Shown here piece by piece: positions 44,661-54,326 of a DNA stretch of 64,000 nucleotides (the first letter of the stretch is position 1; each line of letters begins with the position of its first letter). Made by a program: the position numbers and the translations under genes. The notes beneath the pieces were generated by a model, which was not told the DNA's origin, did no database searches, and worked only from the letters and a program-made list of their open reading frames with translations. Source of the DNA: 1162T-S-0a-05 sp050299435 (lineage in GTDB: Bacteria; Pseudomonadota; Gammaproteobacteria; Pseudomonadales; Cellvibrionaceae); the NCBI GenBank assembly GCA_050299435.1, contig JBNKVX010000006.1:15005-79004 (forward strand). The letters are read 5' to 3'.

Positions 44661-45529
44661 GTACACGAGTTTTAAGCGGTTATATTCTCGGCTTGCTGAT
44701 TATCATATTGGCCTTTAATTCACTTTATATCGTCAACGAGTTTCAGCGAGGTGTAAAACTTCAATTCGGTCGAGTGGTGGATGACGATATTCAGCCAGGC
44801 CTGCATTTTAAATACCCCATCGCTGAGGAAGTGCGTAAATTCGATGCGCGAATCCTTACATTGGATGCGCGTGCAGAACGTTTTATCACGGTTGAGAAGA
44901 AGTCCATGATGGTGGATTCTTTCGCGAAATGGCGCATCATTGATGTAGGAAAATACTACACCGCAACCAGCGGTGACGAATTGCGAGCTACCTTGCTACT
45001 AGAGCAGCGCATCAACGAAGGTTTGCGCAACGAGTTTGCAACTCGCAACCTTCATGAAGTGGTCAGTGGCGAGCGTGATCAATTGATGCACGTTATAACA
45101 ACGCGCCTGGACGCATTTATGCGTGAGTCTTTGGGTATTGAAGTGGTTGATGTGCGGGTCAAGAAAATCGATTTACCGGAAGAAGTCAGCGATCCGGTAT
45201 ATGCACGTATGAAAGCCGAGCGTCGAGAAGAAGCGAATGAATTAAGGGAGCGAGGCCGTAAAGAAGCGACCTTTCTTGAAGCCGAAGCAGAACGCCAAAA
45301 AGTGATCATAGAAGCGGAAGCCTATAAAAATGCTGAATTGCTTCGAGGTGAGGGCGATGCGGAAGCCGCGGCAATTTATGCGCGAGCCTATAATAAGGAT
45401 CCTGAATTTTATGCATTTACCAGAAGCCTCGATGCCTATAAGAACACCTTCGCAGGAAAAGAAGATATCCTGTTGATTGATCCGAAAAGTGACTTTTTCA
45501 AATACCTGAATAACTCAAAAGGCCGTTAA
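44657..45529 (+). CDS. hflC: FtsH regulator HflC (SPFH/band 7)
   Basis: The 290-residue partner of HflK has a membrane anchor (about 8-25, GYILGLLIIILAFNSLYIV), the band 7 domain beginning NEFQRGVKLQFGRVVDDDIQPGLHFKYP, a long charged coiled coil (MKAERREEANELRERGRKE) and a C-terminus ending DFFKYLNNSKGR. Start ATG overlaps hflK's stop, as usual. Confidence 0.97.
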   Translation: MSTRVLSGYILGLLIIILAFNSLYIVNEFQRGVKLQFGRVVDDDIQPGLHFKYPIAEEVRKFDARILTLDARAERFITVEKKSMMVDSFAKWRIIDVGKYYTATSGDELRATLLLEQRINEGLRNEFATRNLHEVVSGERDQLMHVITTRLDAFMRESLGIEVVDVRVKKIDLPEEVSDPVYARMKAERREEANELRERGRKEATFLEAEAERQKVIIEAEAYKNAELLRGEGDAEAAAIYARAYNKDPEFYAFTRSLDAYKNTFAGKEDILLIDPKSDFFKYLNNSKGR

Positions 45530-45570
45530 TTATTGAGTTTTTCCCCGGGTTGGAAGGTGTTAAAATAAGC

Positions 45571-45598
45571 AAACCGGCTCAAAGTAGCCGGTTTTTTT
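45571..45598 (+). terminator. Rho-independent terminator after hflC
   Basis: Stem AACCGGCT / AGCCGGTT with a short loop, then seven T. It separates hflKC from hisZ-purA. Confidence 0.88.
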
Positions 45599-45652
45599 AT
45601 GGACATGGTCGCAGTGACCGTGTTCAGGCCTTACCAAACAGTTGGCGATTCA

Positions 45653-46837
45653 ATGGATAAAGTTGATAGATGGTTACTTCCCGACGGCATTGAAGAGATG
45701 CTGCCAGACGAAGCACGCAATGTAGAAAGTGTGCGCCGCCGTTTGATTGATTTGTTTTGTTCCTGGGGATACGACTATGTCATTCCTCCTATGGTCGAGT
45801 TTGTTGATTCCTTACTTTCCGGCTCGGGTGAAGATGCCGAAATGCTTACCTTTAAACTTACCGACCAACTCTCCGGTAAGACCATGGGGATACGTGCGGA
45901 TATTACCCCTCAAGCGGCACGGATGGATGCCCACAGCATTCAGCGTGATGGTATCAACCGCTTATGTTATGCCGGCCACGTCATGTATACGCGACCCAAA
46001 AGTCCCTTGGCTTCACGTACGCCTGTGCAAGTTGGCATTGAGCTCTTCGGTGAGAGCAGCTTAAGCGCCGATGTGGAAGTTTTAAGCCTCCTTATTGAAG
46101 CTTTGCAGGCGGCGGGCTTGCAAAAGCAATATATCGATATCGGACATGCTGGAATATTTAAGGCATTGGCTGCGTACGCGAAATTTGATAAGCAAGATGA
46201 AAGTGAATTATTTGATTTGTTGCAGGTAAAAGCCAGCAATGAAATCAACTCTTGGTTAAAAGAGAAAGTTGAAAACCAGCAGGTTGCAGATTGGTTGAGA
46301 GCTTTGGCAGGTCTGTCTGGCAGCGCATCAATTTTAAAAGAAGCTGAAAGTGTCTTTGCTAATGCCCCTCAAGCTGTTCATACAGCTTTGAATGAATTGG
46401 TGCATATCGCCGATGTTTTGCAGCAACGCTATCCCGATGCTTCTTTGTATTTTGACTTAAGCGAATTGCGCGGTTATCACTACTACACTGGTATTATTTT
46501 TGGTGCTTTTGCGCCGGGAGTGGGCAATGCCATTGCCAGTGGTGGACGTTATGACCATATTGGCGAAGCATTCGGGCGAGCTCGACCCGCGTCAGGTTTC
46601 GCTGCAGATCTGACCGCAATCAGTCGAATTAATATCAGCCGCAATAGCGATGAGAAAGGTATTTTTGCCGAAGCCAGTGAAAACGAATTTGCATGGGAAA
46701 AAATTAAATCCTTGCGTGCACAAGGTGAAAAAGTGGTGTGCGGTTTATCAACACAAAGAGAAGCGCGCGACTATCAAAACTGCGATCGCATTTTGGTAGA
46801 AGAAGACGGGGATTTTGTTGTTAAGTCAATCGATTGA
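45653..46837 (+). CDS. hisZ: ATP phosphoribosyltransferase regulatory subunit HisZ
   Basis: HisZ is a catalytically inactive paralogue of histidyl-tRNA synthetase that activates short-form HisG in histidine synthesis. The start ATG 45653 (MDKVDRWLLPDGIEEMLPDEA) fits the family; the frame extends upstream to 45599 but that overlaps the terminator. The 394-residue protein has class II synthetase motif 2-like MGIRADITPQAARMD and the RYDHIGEAFGRARPASGFA motif 3 region. hisZ-purA after hflKC is the Pseudomonas order. Confidence 0.95.
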   Translation: MDKVDRWLLPDGIEEMLPDEARNVESVRRRLIDLFCSWGYDYVIPPMVEFVDSLLSGSGEDAEMLTFKLTDQLSGKTMGIRADITPQAARMDAHSIQRDGINRLCYAGHVMYTRPKSPLASRTPVQVGIELFGESSLSADVEVLSLLIEALQAAGLQKQYIDIGHAGIFKALAAYAKFDKQDESELFDLLQVKASNEINSWLKEKVENQQVADWLRALAGLSGSASILKEAESVFANAPQAVHTALNELVHIADVLQQRYPDASLYFDLSELRGYHYYTGIIFGAFAPGVGNAIASGGRYDHIGEAFGRARPASGFAADLTAISRINISRNSDEKGIFAEASENEFAWEKIKSLRAQGEKVVCGLSTQREARDYQNCDRILVEEDGDFVVKSID

Positions 46838-46863
46838 TTGTAAACGATGTAAGAGAATTATTT

Positions 46864-48156
46864 ATGGGTAAAAATGTTGTTGTACTCGGTACACAATGGG
46901 GCGATGAAGGTAAGGGCAAAATTGTCGATCTGTTGACAGAACAAGTGAAATACGTGGCGCGTTTTCAGGGTGGTCACAATGCTGGACATACACTGGTTAT
47001 CGAAGGTAAAAAAACAGTTTTGCATTTGATTCCTTCAGGTATTTTGCATCACGGTGTTACCTGTCTGATTGGCAACGGTGTTGTACTTGCACCGGATGCC
47101 TTGATGAAAGAAATTATAGAGCTCGAAGAGCAGGGAGTTGAAGTCAGAAGCAAACTAAAATTGTCTCCGGCCTGCCCCTTAATCCTTCCCTACCATGTTG
47201 CCTTGGATCAAGCCCGAGAAACAAAACGCGGTGCGGCGAAAATTGGCACAACCGGACGTGGAATTGGCCCTGCCTATGAAGATAAAGTGTCACGACGTGG
47301 TCTGCGTTTGGGAGACCTGCTACACGAACAGCGCTTCAGCCACAAGCTTGCGGAAGTGCTTGAGTACCATAATTTCGCACTAACAGAATACTATGGTGCC
47401 GAGGCCCAGGATTTTGAAACCATCTTGCAAGACGCATTGCGTTTAGGTGAAGAACTTAAACCTATGATTGCCGATGTGTCTGATATATTGCACACCGCGC
47501 GCGAGCATGGAGAACACATTTTGTTTGAGGGAGCGCAAGGTTCGCTCCTGGATATAGATCACGGCACCTATCCGTTTGTCACTTCCTCTAATACAACGGC
47601 TGGTGGTACCGCAACCGGATCCGGTTTTGGCCCGCTTTATCTTGATTATGTTTTGGGAATCACTAAAGCCTATACCACTCGTGTTGGGTCGGGGCCTTTT
47701 CCAACTGAGCTCGATTGCGAAATCGGTGAGCATCTCGGAGAGAAAGGTCACGAATTTGGTGCAACCACCGGGCGCAAACGGCGCACAGGTTGGTTTGATG
47801 CTGTTGCGGTTAAACACGCAGTGCGTATTAATAGCATGACAGGCATGTGTTTAACCAAGCTTGATGTGCTGGATGAGTTGGAGGAGGTAAAAATTTGTGT
47901 GGCCTATAAAAACTCAAAAGGCGAAAGTGTTGGGATTCCCTGTGATTCTGAAGGTTGGGACGACATCAAACCGGTCTATGAAAGCTTGCCAGGTTGGAAA
48001 AGCTCAACAGTAGGAGTACAAAATAAAAATGATTTGCCCGAAGCTGCAACAAACTATATTTCTCGGCTTGAGAGCCTGGTGGGCATTCCGGTGGATATTG
48101 TGTCAACTGGTCCGGATCGTGTAGAAACAATCGTTTTGCGTCATCCCTTTACCTAG
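46864..48156 (+). CDS. purA: Adenylosuccinate synthetase PurA
   Basis: PurA couples IMP and aspartate with GTP in AMP synthesis. ATG 46864 gives MGKNVVVLGTQWGDEGKGK, the family N-terminus with the catalytic Asp and P-loop; GGHNAGHT supplies the catalytic His. VTSSNTTAGG and TTGRKRRTGWFD are also present. 430 residues, normal length. It starts 26 nt after hisZ. It ends the conserved core block; the genes after it are accessory. Confidence 0.98.
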   Translation: MGKNVVVLGTQWGDEGKGKIVDLLTEQVKYVARFQGGHNAGHTLVIEGKKTVLHLIPSGILHHGVTCLIGNGVVLAPDALMKEIIELEEQGVEVRSKLKLSPACPLILPYHVALDQARETKRGAAKIGTTGRGIGPAYEDKVSRRGLRLGDLLHEQRFSHKLAEVLEYHNFALTEYYGAEAQDFETILQDALRLGEELKPMIADVSDILHTAREHGEHILFEGAQGSLLDIDHGTYPFVTSSNTTAGGTATGSGFGPLYLDYVLGITKAYTTRVGSGPFPTELDCEIGEHLGEKGHEFGATTGRKRRTGWFDAVAVKHAVRINSMTGMCLTKLDVLDELEEVKICVAYKNSKGESVGIPCDSEGWDDIKPVYESLPGWKSSTVGVQNKNDLPEAATNYISRLESLVGIPVDIVSTGPDRVETIVLRHPFT

Positions 48157-48207
48157 TGGCTTGGCGTTTACCAAAAATAAAACCAATATTAAATTGGAAG
48201 TGACATT

Positions 48208-50766
48208 ATGAAACTGTATAGACTTGCTTTAAATCTTTCCCTTGTTGTCTCAGCCAGCGTATTAATTTTTTTATCGGCGTGCACTAAACAAACTGAAAAT
48301 CCCACACCTATCTCATTGCCAGATTTAGAAAATGCAGAGATCTGGCCTCGTTCAGAACACCCAAATTTAGATACGCCAGAGATAAACGCAAAAGTCGATG
48401 AGATTTTTCTGCAAATGTCTCTTGAGGAAAAAGTCGGGCAAATTATCCAAGCAGAAATTCAATCAATTAACCCCGAACAAGCCAAAAAATATCATATCGG
48501 TTCAATTCTAAATGGTGGTGGATCCATGCCTTATCGCATTCCCAATGCGAAACAGGAAGATTGGTTGCGTATGGCTGATGCGTTTTACGAGGTGTCGATG
48601 GATACTTCAGATGGCAAAGTTGCAATCCCCATAATTTGGGGGACAGACGCTGTTCATGGACACGGTAATTTAACGGGTGCGACAGTTTTTCCTCACAATA
48701 TTGGTTTGGGCGCAGCAAACAACCCGGCGCTAATTAAAAAAATTGGCGAAGCCACTGCGCGAGAAGTGAGAGCCACAGGAATTGAGTGGGTATTTGGCCC
48801 CACCGTTGCAGTTGCACAAAATGATCGTTGGGGACGCACTTATGAAAGTTATTCAGAAAAACCGGAAATTGTTGCAGCCTATGCTGCGGCGATGGTCGAA
48901 GGCATGCAAGGCAAGCCTGGCAGCAAAGATTTTCTTGATGAACAACATGTGCTAGCAACCACTAAACATTTTGTGGGCGATGGTGGTACAGAAAATGGCG
49001 ATGATCAGGGCAACACGCTTGTTTCGGAAGAAGAGCTCTCGCATATCCATGCTGCTGGTTATAAAACGTCTTTATCTGCAGGTGTGCAAACGGTAATGGC
49101 CAGCTTTAATTCCTGGCAGGGAAAGAAAATTCATGGCAGTGAATATTTGTTAACGGATGTACTGAAAAATAAAATGGGTTTTGAAGGTTTTATTGTTGGT
49201 GATTGGAATGGGCACGGTCAAATTCCGGGTTGCACCAACGCTTCTTGTCCGGACGCCTTGGCGGCGGGTCTGGATATGTACATGGTGCCTAACGATTGGG
49301 AAGCGCTTTACCATAATTTGTTGAAACAATATGAAAGCGGTGAAGTTAGTATAGGCCGTCTTAATGACGCGGTTAAACGTATTTTGCGTGTCAAAGTGTT
49401 GATGGGATTATTTGATGCACCCAAACCTTCTGAACGTTTTTATGCTCATGCAGAAAACTTTATTGGTAATGCGGGGCACCGGGCGATAGCACGTCAAGCA
49501 GTGCGCGAAAGTTTAGTGTTGCTTAAAAATAAAAATGGCATTTTGCCTTTGTCTCCAAAGTTGAACCTTTTGGTCGCAGGAAGTGGAGCAGATGATATCG
49601 GTAAGCAAAGTGGTGGCTGGACTATTAATTGGCAAGGTGTCACTAAAGACAATCAGAACTTTCCGGGCGGCACTTCTATCTTTGCGGGCATAAAAGAAAA
49701 AGTAAAGGCCGCGGGTGGGCAAGTAACTTTGTCAGTAGAAGGTGAATATAAAACCAAGCCCGACGCTGCAATCGTTGTATTTGGAGAAAACCCTTACGCT
49801 GAAGGCATAGGCGATTTAAATACGGTTGAATACCAACCGGGAAATAAAATCGATCTGGCTTTATTGGAAAAATTAAAAGATGATGGCATTCCAGTTGTAT
49901 CCGTTTTTCTATCAGGTCGTCCTTTATGGGTAAATCCCGAATTAAATGCCTCGGATGCGTTTGTTGCAGCTTGGTTGCCCGGAAGTGAAGGCGATGGTAT
50001 TGCCGATGTGATATTAGCTAAAGCTGACGGTACCGTTGACCATGATTTTCTTGGTCACCTGTCTTTTTCCTGGCCCAAGTTACCAACGCAAGATGTTTTG
50101 AATCCACACCACGAAAATTACGACCCGCTTTTTGCCTACGGCTATGGATTGGATTATGAAAAAGGTGGTGAAGGGCCGGATCAATTGGAAGTGGATGTTG
50201 AAGGGGTGGCTGGCCCACTTGATGGCGACATTGATTTTTATGTGGGTAAACCGATTGAGCCTTGGCGAGTGTTTATTCGCAATGCGGAATCTCGTGGCTT
50301 TCTCAGCGGAAGCTTTGCAGAGCTGAATGAAGGCGATGTCAAAATTGAAACGATGGATAAGGATGTTCAAGAGGATGCACTGCGTTTCACCTTCAATAAT
50401 ACCCCCATGGCGTTTTTAAGTTTAGAAGAAGGACAAGCTTTAAACCTGGCACATATTGCGGAAGCAAACGGTGTCGTCAGTGTGGATATTACGAACTTTA
50501 AACAACTGGGTGCAAAAGTGGAACTCATTATGTTCTGCGGATTTTCGTGTGAAAGAAGGGTTGAGCTTAGCCACTATATGAATTCAATAGCAGAAAAAGG
50601 CTGGCAAAATCTGCAAGTCAATTTGTCTTGCTTTGCGCAAGAAGGCGACACCTTTGAAAACATGAACATACCATTTGCTATTGGTGTTTCTGGTTCTGGC
50701 GAATTGGGTGTGGCCAATGTGCGCTTCCTGATGTCGCCTGAAACTTCAAGTGATTGTCCAAAGTAA
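48208..50766 (+). CDS. GH3 beta-glucosidase / glucan glucohydrolase lipoprotein
   Basis: An 852-residue secreted glycoside hydrolase family 3 enzyme. The signal ends in the lipobox LSAC (Cys25), predicting a membrane lipoprotein facing the periplasm or cell surface. The TIM-barrel domain has GTDAVHGHGNLTGATVFPHNIGLGA and the catalytic nucleophile Asp332 in GFIVGDWNGHG. The C-terminal alpha/beta sandwich follows from about residue 420 (ESLVLLKNKNGILPLSP). The last 150-200 residues look like the beta-sandwich extension found in ExoP / Cel3-type 1,4-beta-glucan glucohydrolases. It probably trims cello-oligosaccharides to glucose, in keeping with the CBM protein at 2-889. No regulator or transporter is adjacent. 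Confidence 0.93.
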   Translation: MKLYRLALNLSLVVSASVLIFLSACTKQTENPTPISLPDLENAEIWPRSEHPNLDTPEINAKVDEIFLQMSLEEKVGQIIQAEIQSINPEQAKKYHIGSILNGGGSMPYRIPNAKQEDWLRMADAFYEVSMDTSDGKVAIPIIWGTDAVHGHGNLTGATVFPHNIGLGAANNPALIKKIGEATAREVRATGIEWVFGPTVAVAQNDRWGRTYESYSEKPEIVAAYAAAMVEGMQGKPGSKDFLDEQHVLATTKHFVGDGGTENGDDQGNTLVSEEELSHIHAAGYKTSLSAGVQTVMASFNSWQGKKIHGSEYLLTDVLKNKMGFEGFIVGDWNGHGQIPGCTNASCPDALAAGLDMYMVPNDWEALYHNLLKQYESGEVSIGRLNDAVKRILRVKVLMGLFDAPKPSERFYAHAENFIGNAGHRAIARQAVRESLVLLKNKNGILPLSPKLNLLVAGSGADDIGKQSGGWTINWQGVTKDNQNFPGGTSIFAGIKEKVKAAGGQVTLSVEGEYKTKPDAAIVVFGENPYAEGIGDLNTVEYQPGNKIDLALLEKLKDDGIPVVSVFLSGRPLWVNPELNASDAFVAAWLPGSEGDGIADVILAKADGTVDHDFLGHLSFSWPKLPTQDVLNPHHENYDPLFAYGYGLDYEKGGEGPDQLEVDVEGVAGPLDGDIDFYVGKPIEPWRVFIRNAESRGFLSGSFAELNEGDVKIETMDKDVQEDALRFTFNNTPMAFLSLEEGQALNLAHIAEANGVVSVDITNFKQLGAKVELIMFCGFSCERRVELSHYMNSIAEKGWQNLQVNLSCFAQEGDTFENMNIPFAIGVSGSGELGVANVRFLMSPETSSDCPK

Positions 50767-50844
50767 TCTTGTAAGGGAATATAGAGACTCGCTTTTTTTT
50801 AACTGCTGTCTAAACTTATAGAGGGATTTGTTGAGGCAGCAGTT

Positions 50845-51222
50845 TTGTTTGGCACAGAAACTAAAGATCAGCGACTACGCTCTCCAAAATATATGGTTTT
50901 CTGGCAGGGTCGTACCATGCTGGCGGATCGTAGTGTTTTTCCTGCAATTATCAAAACCGCATCAGTAGAAGGCTTCGGTCTGGAAATGGAGCAGGCAGTG
51001 TCTTTAGGGAAAAATCTCAATGTGGAATTCTTCGTCAAATACCGTGGACAAGAAACACGTTTGCGTGCGAAATTAACTGTCATCTACTGTATGATTCTCT
51101 CAGCAAATCGAGGTGCCTATATTGAAGGGCGCGTGCAGCAAATGGCAGAAGGTGATATGCATACTTATAATAATATTTTGCAAGCCTTGGGTAATGCCAA
51201 AGAATTCGATCTAAGAATTTAA
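50845..51222 (+). CDS. Small PilZ-like protein (tentative)
   Basis: The 125-residue soluble product starts at TTG 50845 with GAGG eight nucleotides upstream; the first ATG (50893) would remove the N-terminal 16 residues. The pattern RLRSPKY ... KTASVEGFGLEM ... ARLTV-like strand ... GRV resembles a PilZ beta-barrel, with a basic N-terminal segment and a (D/N)xSxxG-like turn (ASVEGFG), but the canonical RxxxR and D/NxSxxG are not exact. If it is PilZ, cyclic-di-GMP binding is uncertain. It stands alone between the GH3 gene and phoX. Confidence 0.5.
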   Translation: MFGTETKDQRLRSPKYMVFWQGRTMLADRSVFPAIIKTASVEGFGLEMEQAVSLGKNLNVEFFVKYRGQETRLRAKLTVIYCMILSANRGAYIEGRVQQMAEGDMHTYNNILQALGNAKEFDLRI

Positions 51223-51319
51223 CTCACCAGGTTTGCATAAATCTTTCATCAATTCTTGTTAAATTGAATTTTAGCGTGGTCTCGCATTCAAACAATTGAT
51301 AATTGGAAAGGGGGGGAAT

Positions 51320-53224
51320 ATGTCTGACGGCAGTTCAAATTCACAATCTGAATTTCAAATAATATTGCAAAAGCGTTTAAGCCGCAGATCCTTACTGGAA
51401 TGGGGTGTGGGTTTAGGTGTAAGCGGTGTTTTGGCTGGCTGTAAAATCGAGAACAAAGAGAATTCCTTTAGCGTAGACGAAAAAGAAAAAATCGCCATTT
51501 GCCCCCTATCATTTAAAGAATTACCGCAGGGGCTGGATAAAAATCTTACCGTGGCGGAAGGTTATGACTATCAAGTTGTTCTTACTTGGGGCGATCGCAT
51601 TTTCGAGGAAGCTCCGCAGTTTGATCCGGCCAAACAAAGCAAAGCCAGTCAATCAACACAATTTGGTTACAATAATGATTTCGTAGGTTTTATTCCTTTA
51701 GCTGATACAGAGTCTTCGCCGCAAGAAAAGAAAATTAACAATGGATTATTGGTGGTTAATCACGAGGGTACTTGTACCGAATTAATGTTTTCTGGCGCTC
51801 CCCACAATAATGAATTGACTTTCGCGCAGACTGAAATTGATATTGCAGCACATGGCATGAGTGTTGTGGAGGTTTATCAACAAGCAGAAAAATGGCGAAT
51901 CAATCTTTCGTCAAAATACAATCGAAGGATTACACCACTGTCAGAAATGGAATTGAGTGGCCCGGCTGCAGGGCACAATCGAATGAAGACAAAACTGTCT
52001 AAAGATGGTATTCGCACGTTGGGAACTTACGGGAATTGTGCTGGGGGTGTTACACCCTGGGGCACGGTGCTAAGCGGTGAGGAAAATGTTGATATGTTTT
52101 TTGATCTTTCCGCAGATCTAAACGTCGAAAAGCGCAGTTTGGAAAGTTTTAATTTGTCCACAAATGTAAAAAGCTGGGCAAAGCATTTTGATAGATGGAA
52201 TCTGGATAAAAATCCACGTGAAATTTTGCACATGGGGTGGATAGTGGAAATTGATCCCTTCGACCCAAAGAGTAAACCCAAAAAGCGGACTGCCTTAGGG
52301 CGTTTTAAACACGAAGGGGCCAATGTGTTGATTAACCAGGATGGACGTGTTGTGGCCTATATGGGGGATGATGAAAAATTTCAGTACGTTTATAAATTTA
52401 TCAGCAGTAAAAAGTTTCAAGAAAATGATCGAAATGCGAATTTAAATCTACTGGATGAAGGCGAGTTATTTGTTGCTAAATTTCAGGATGATGGTGTGTT
52501 GCAGTGGCTACCGCTGCGTTATGGCTATGGGCCTCTAACTTCAGAAAATGGCTTCGAAAGTCAGGCTGACGTCGTGATTGACGCGCGTATTGCGGCGAAT
52601 CTGCTAGGCGCGACAGACATGGACAGGCCGGAAGATGTTGATATCAATCCTGTGAATGGTCATGTTTACGCCATGCTAACAAACAATTCTCGCCGAAAAG
52701 AAAATGAGAAAAATTCAGCAAACCCTCGCGCCTTTAATAGTGATGGACAGATAGTTGAATTTTGGCCGGAATCTGGTGACCACAGTGCCGACACGTTTAT
52801 GTGGGATATGTTTTTGATCGCCGGTGATCCTCGCAAAACTGAAACCCGCTATCACGAAAAGACAACTGAAAATGGATGGTTATCCTGCCCGGACAATTGC
52901 GCTTTCGATCAGCTGGGTAACATTTGGATAGCGACTGACGGCGCTACATATCAAGGTGTTGCTGACGGCCTATGGGCGGCTGAAGTGAGCGGAGTAAACA
53001 AGGCACTGACAAAACGTTTTTTACGAACGCCTGTTGGAGCTGAATTATGCGGGCCATTCTTTACACCCGATAATGAGACTCTGTTTTGTGCGGTGCAGCA
53101 CCCGGCTGACGGAAGCCATTTCGATGCGCCTACTACACGATGGCCAGATTTTGATTCTGCAATGCCGCCGCGGCCAGCCGTTGTAGCTGTCACTAAAAAG
53201 GGTGGCGGTAGAATAGGTAGTTGA
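51320..53224 (+). CDS. PhoX-family phosphatase (DUF839), Tat-exported lipoprotein
   Basis: A 634-residue protein of the PhoX/DUF839 family (calcium- and iron-dependent alkaline phosphatases). ATG 51320 follows a strong GGAAAGGGGGGG ribosome-binding site. The N-terminus has a twin-arginine motif (LSRRSLLEW) and a lipobox (LAGC), predicting Tat export followed by lipidation. Conserved family segments are LLVVNHEGT, GNCAGGVTPWGTVLSGEEN, GRFKHEGANVLINQDGRVVAYMGDD and CPDNCAFDQLGNIWIATDG. The likely role is release of phosphate from organic phosphates; other DUF839 proteins have different roles. No convincing Pho box was seen upstream. Confidence 0.85.
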   Translation: MSDGSSNSQSEFQIILQKRLSRRSLLEWGVGLGVSGVLAGCKIENKENSFSVDEKEKIAICPLSFKELPQGLDKNLTVAEGYDYQVVLTWGDRIFEEAPQFDPAKQSKASQSTQFGYNNDFVGFIPLADTESSPQEKKINNGLLVVNHEGTCTELMFSGAPHNNELTFAQTEIDIAAHGMSVVEVYQQAEKWRINLSSKYNRRITPLSEMELSGPAAGHNRMKTKLSKDGIRTLGTYGNCAGGVTPWGTVLSGEENVDMFFDLSADLNVEKRSLESFNLSTNVKSWAKHFDRWNLDKNPREILHMGWIVEIDPFDPKSKPKKRTALGRFKHEGANVLINQDGRVVAYMGDDEKFQYVYKFISSKKFQENDRNANLNLLDEGELFVAKFQDDGVLQWLPLRYGYGPLTSENGFESQADVVIDARIAANLLGATDMDRPEDVDINPVNGHVYAMLTNNSRRKENEKNSANPRAFNSDGQIVEFWPESGDHSADTFMWDMFLIAGDPRKTETRYHEKTTENGWLSCPDNCAFDQLGNIWIATDGATYQGVADGLWAAEVSGVNKALTKRFLRTPVGAELCGPFFTPDNETLFCAVQHPADGSHFDAPTTRWPDFDSAMPPRPAVVAVTKKGGGRIGS

Positions 53225-53289
53225 CATCGAAGTTAACCAAAAGCACACGCTCACATGCTACATTTCAAAATCAAAAAGTAAGGGGGGTC

Positions 53290-54210
53290 ATGTTTATGTT
53301 TCGATTAAAACTGCAAGTAATCACTACGCTACTCATCTTGCCGTTCGTTTTGCTACTTGGTACAAGCGGTCATGCTGCTGAGGAAGTGAGTTTCAGCACA
53401 CAAAAAGTGGCTACAGGATTGTACGTACTACAGGGCGAGAATGGATTTACTGGCGGAAATATCGCGATATCAGTGGGTGATGATGGTGTCATTATGATCG
53501 ATGACAGTATGCCTCCATTTTTGGATAAATTAACGGCTGCGATTAAAAATATTGATGCTCGACCTGTGAATTTCCTGATCAATACCCATGTTCATGGCGA
53601 TCATGTGGGAAATAATGCAAGCTTTGGTGAGAGTGGAACACACATCGTCGCACACGAAAACTTACGTGAACGACTGAAAGAAATGGAGCAGGACGGCCCG
53701 CAGGGTAAACAGAAGACACCTCAGGGCGCCTTACCCGTTATTACTTTTAGTAGTGAAGTCACCTTTCACTTAAATGGTATTGAAACCCAGGTTTTTCATG
53801 TTGCCAATGCGCATACAGACGGTGATGCTGTTATTTATTTTAAAGATCTCAATGTGCTGCATACGGGCGATGCCCTGTTTAATGGCTTGTTTCCCTTTAT
53901 TGATTTGGACAATGGCGGCACGGTCAAAGGTTATATTGCCGCACAGAAAAAATTATATGAACTGGCAAACAAGGACACAGTAGTCATACCCGGTCATGGC
54001 GCTATAGGAGATAGGGAAGCACTCAAAGCGTCCTATGAAATGTTAGAAGAGGCGCAAAAAGCGGTAAGCAAGTTAGTTGCTAATGGCAAAAATGAGGAAG
54101 AAATTGTAGCCCTTAAGCCCTTGAAAAAATACCATGAGAAATGGAACTGGGGCTTTATCACAACGGAAAAAATGACCCGTACGCTTTATAAAGACGAAAA
54201 AAATAACTAG
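53290..54210 (+). CDS. Exported metallo-beta-lactamase-fold hydrolase
   Basis: ATG 53290, after AAGGGGGG, gives a 306-residue protein with a signal peptide (about 1-30, cleaved after a GHAA motif). The MBL metal-binding motif HxHxDH is intact as H100-V-H-G-D-H105 in NTHVHGDHVGN; further ligands are in HVANAHTDGDAV, HTGDALF and PGHGAIGD. The sequence resembles periplasmic MBL proteins of the cyclase / QuiP-like group rather than true B1 beta-lactamases. Substrate unknown. It starts 65 nt after phoX on the same strand. Confidence 0.88.
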   Translation: MFMFRLKLQVITTLLILPFVLLLGTSGHAAEEVSFSTQKVATGLYVLQGENGFTGGNIAISVGDDGVIMIDDSMPPFLDKLTAAIKNIDARPVNFLINTHVHGDHVGNNASFGESGTHIVAHENLRERLKEMEQDGPQGKQKTPQGALPVITFSSEVTFHLNGIETQVFHVANAHTDGDAVIYFKDLNVLHTGDALFNGLFPFIDLDNGGTVKGYIAAQKKLYELANKDTVVIPGHGAIGDREALKASYEMLEEAQKAVSKLVANGKNEEEIVALKPLKKYHEKWNWGFITTEKMTRTLYKDEKNN

Positions 54211-54223
54211 AAGTCGTCATATA

Positions 54224-54270
54224 TTCAGTTTCGGTTCAGTTTGAGCCGAGATTTTTCAGGTCGCGTTCAG
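54224..54270 (+). promoter_or_regulatory. Paired 11-bp direct repeats TTCAG-N6-TTCAG (two pairs)
   Basis: TTCAG occurs at 54224, 54235, 54255 and 54266. Each pair is spaced 11 bp (one helical turn) and the pairs are 31 bp apart (about three turns). This phasing is typical of OmpR-family response regulator sites. It lies 57-103 nt upstream of the lipoprotein start at 54327, so it may control that gene. Confidence 0.5.
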
Positions 54271-54326
54271 TAACACTCTTTCAAAATAAACACTCGTATA
54301 TCGATGTTGTTTTTTTGGAGAGTGTT

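Noticed and set aside
48184..48198. CCAAT-N5-ATTGG palindrome before the GH3 gene
   Set aside because: Arms of 5 bp in an AT-rich leader are expected by chance.
51223..51319. Pho box before the PhoX gene
   Set aside because: CTTTCATCAAT/TCTTGTTAAAT is only a loose match to the 11-bp PhoB repeat; not enough to claim regulation.
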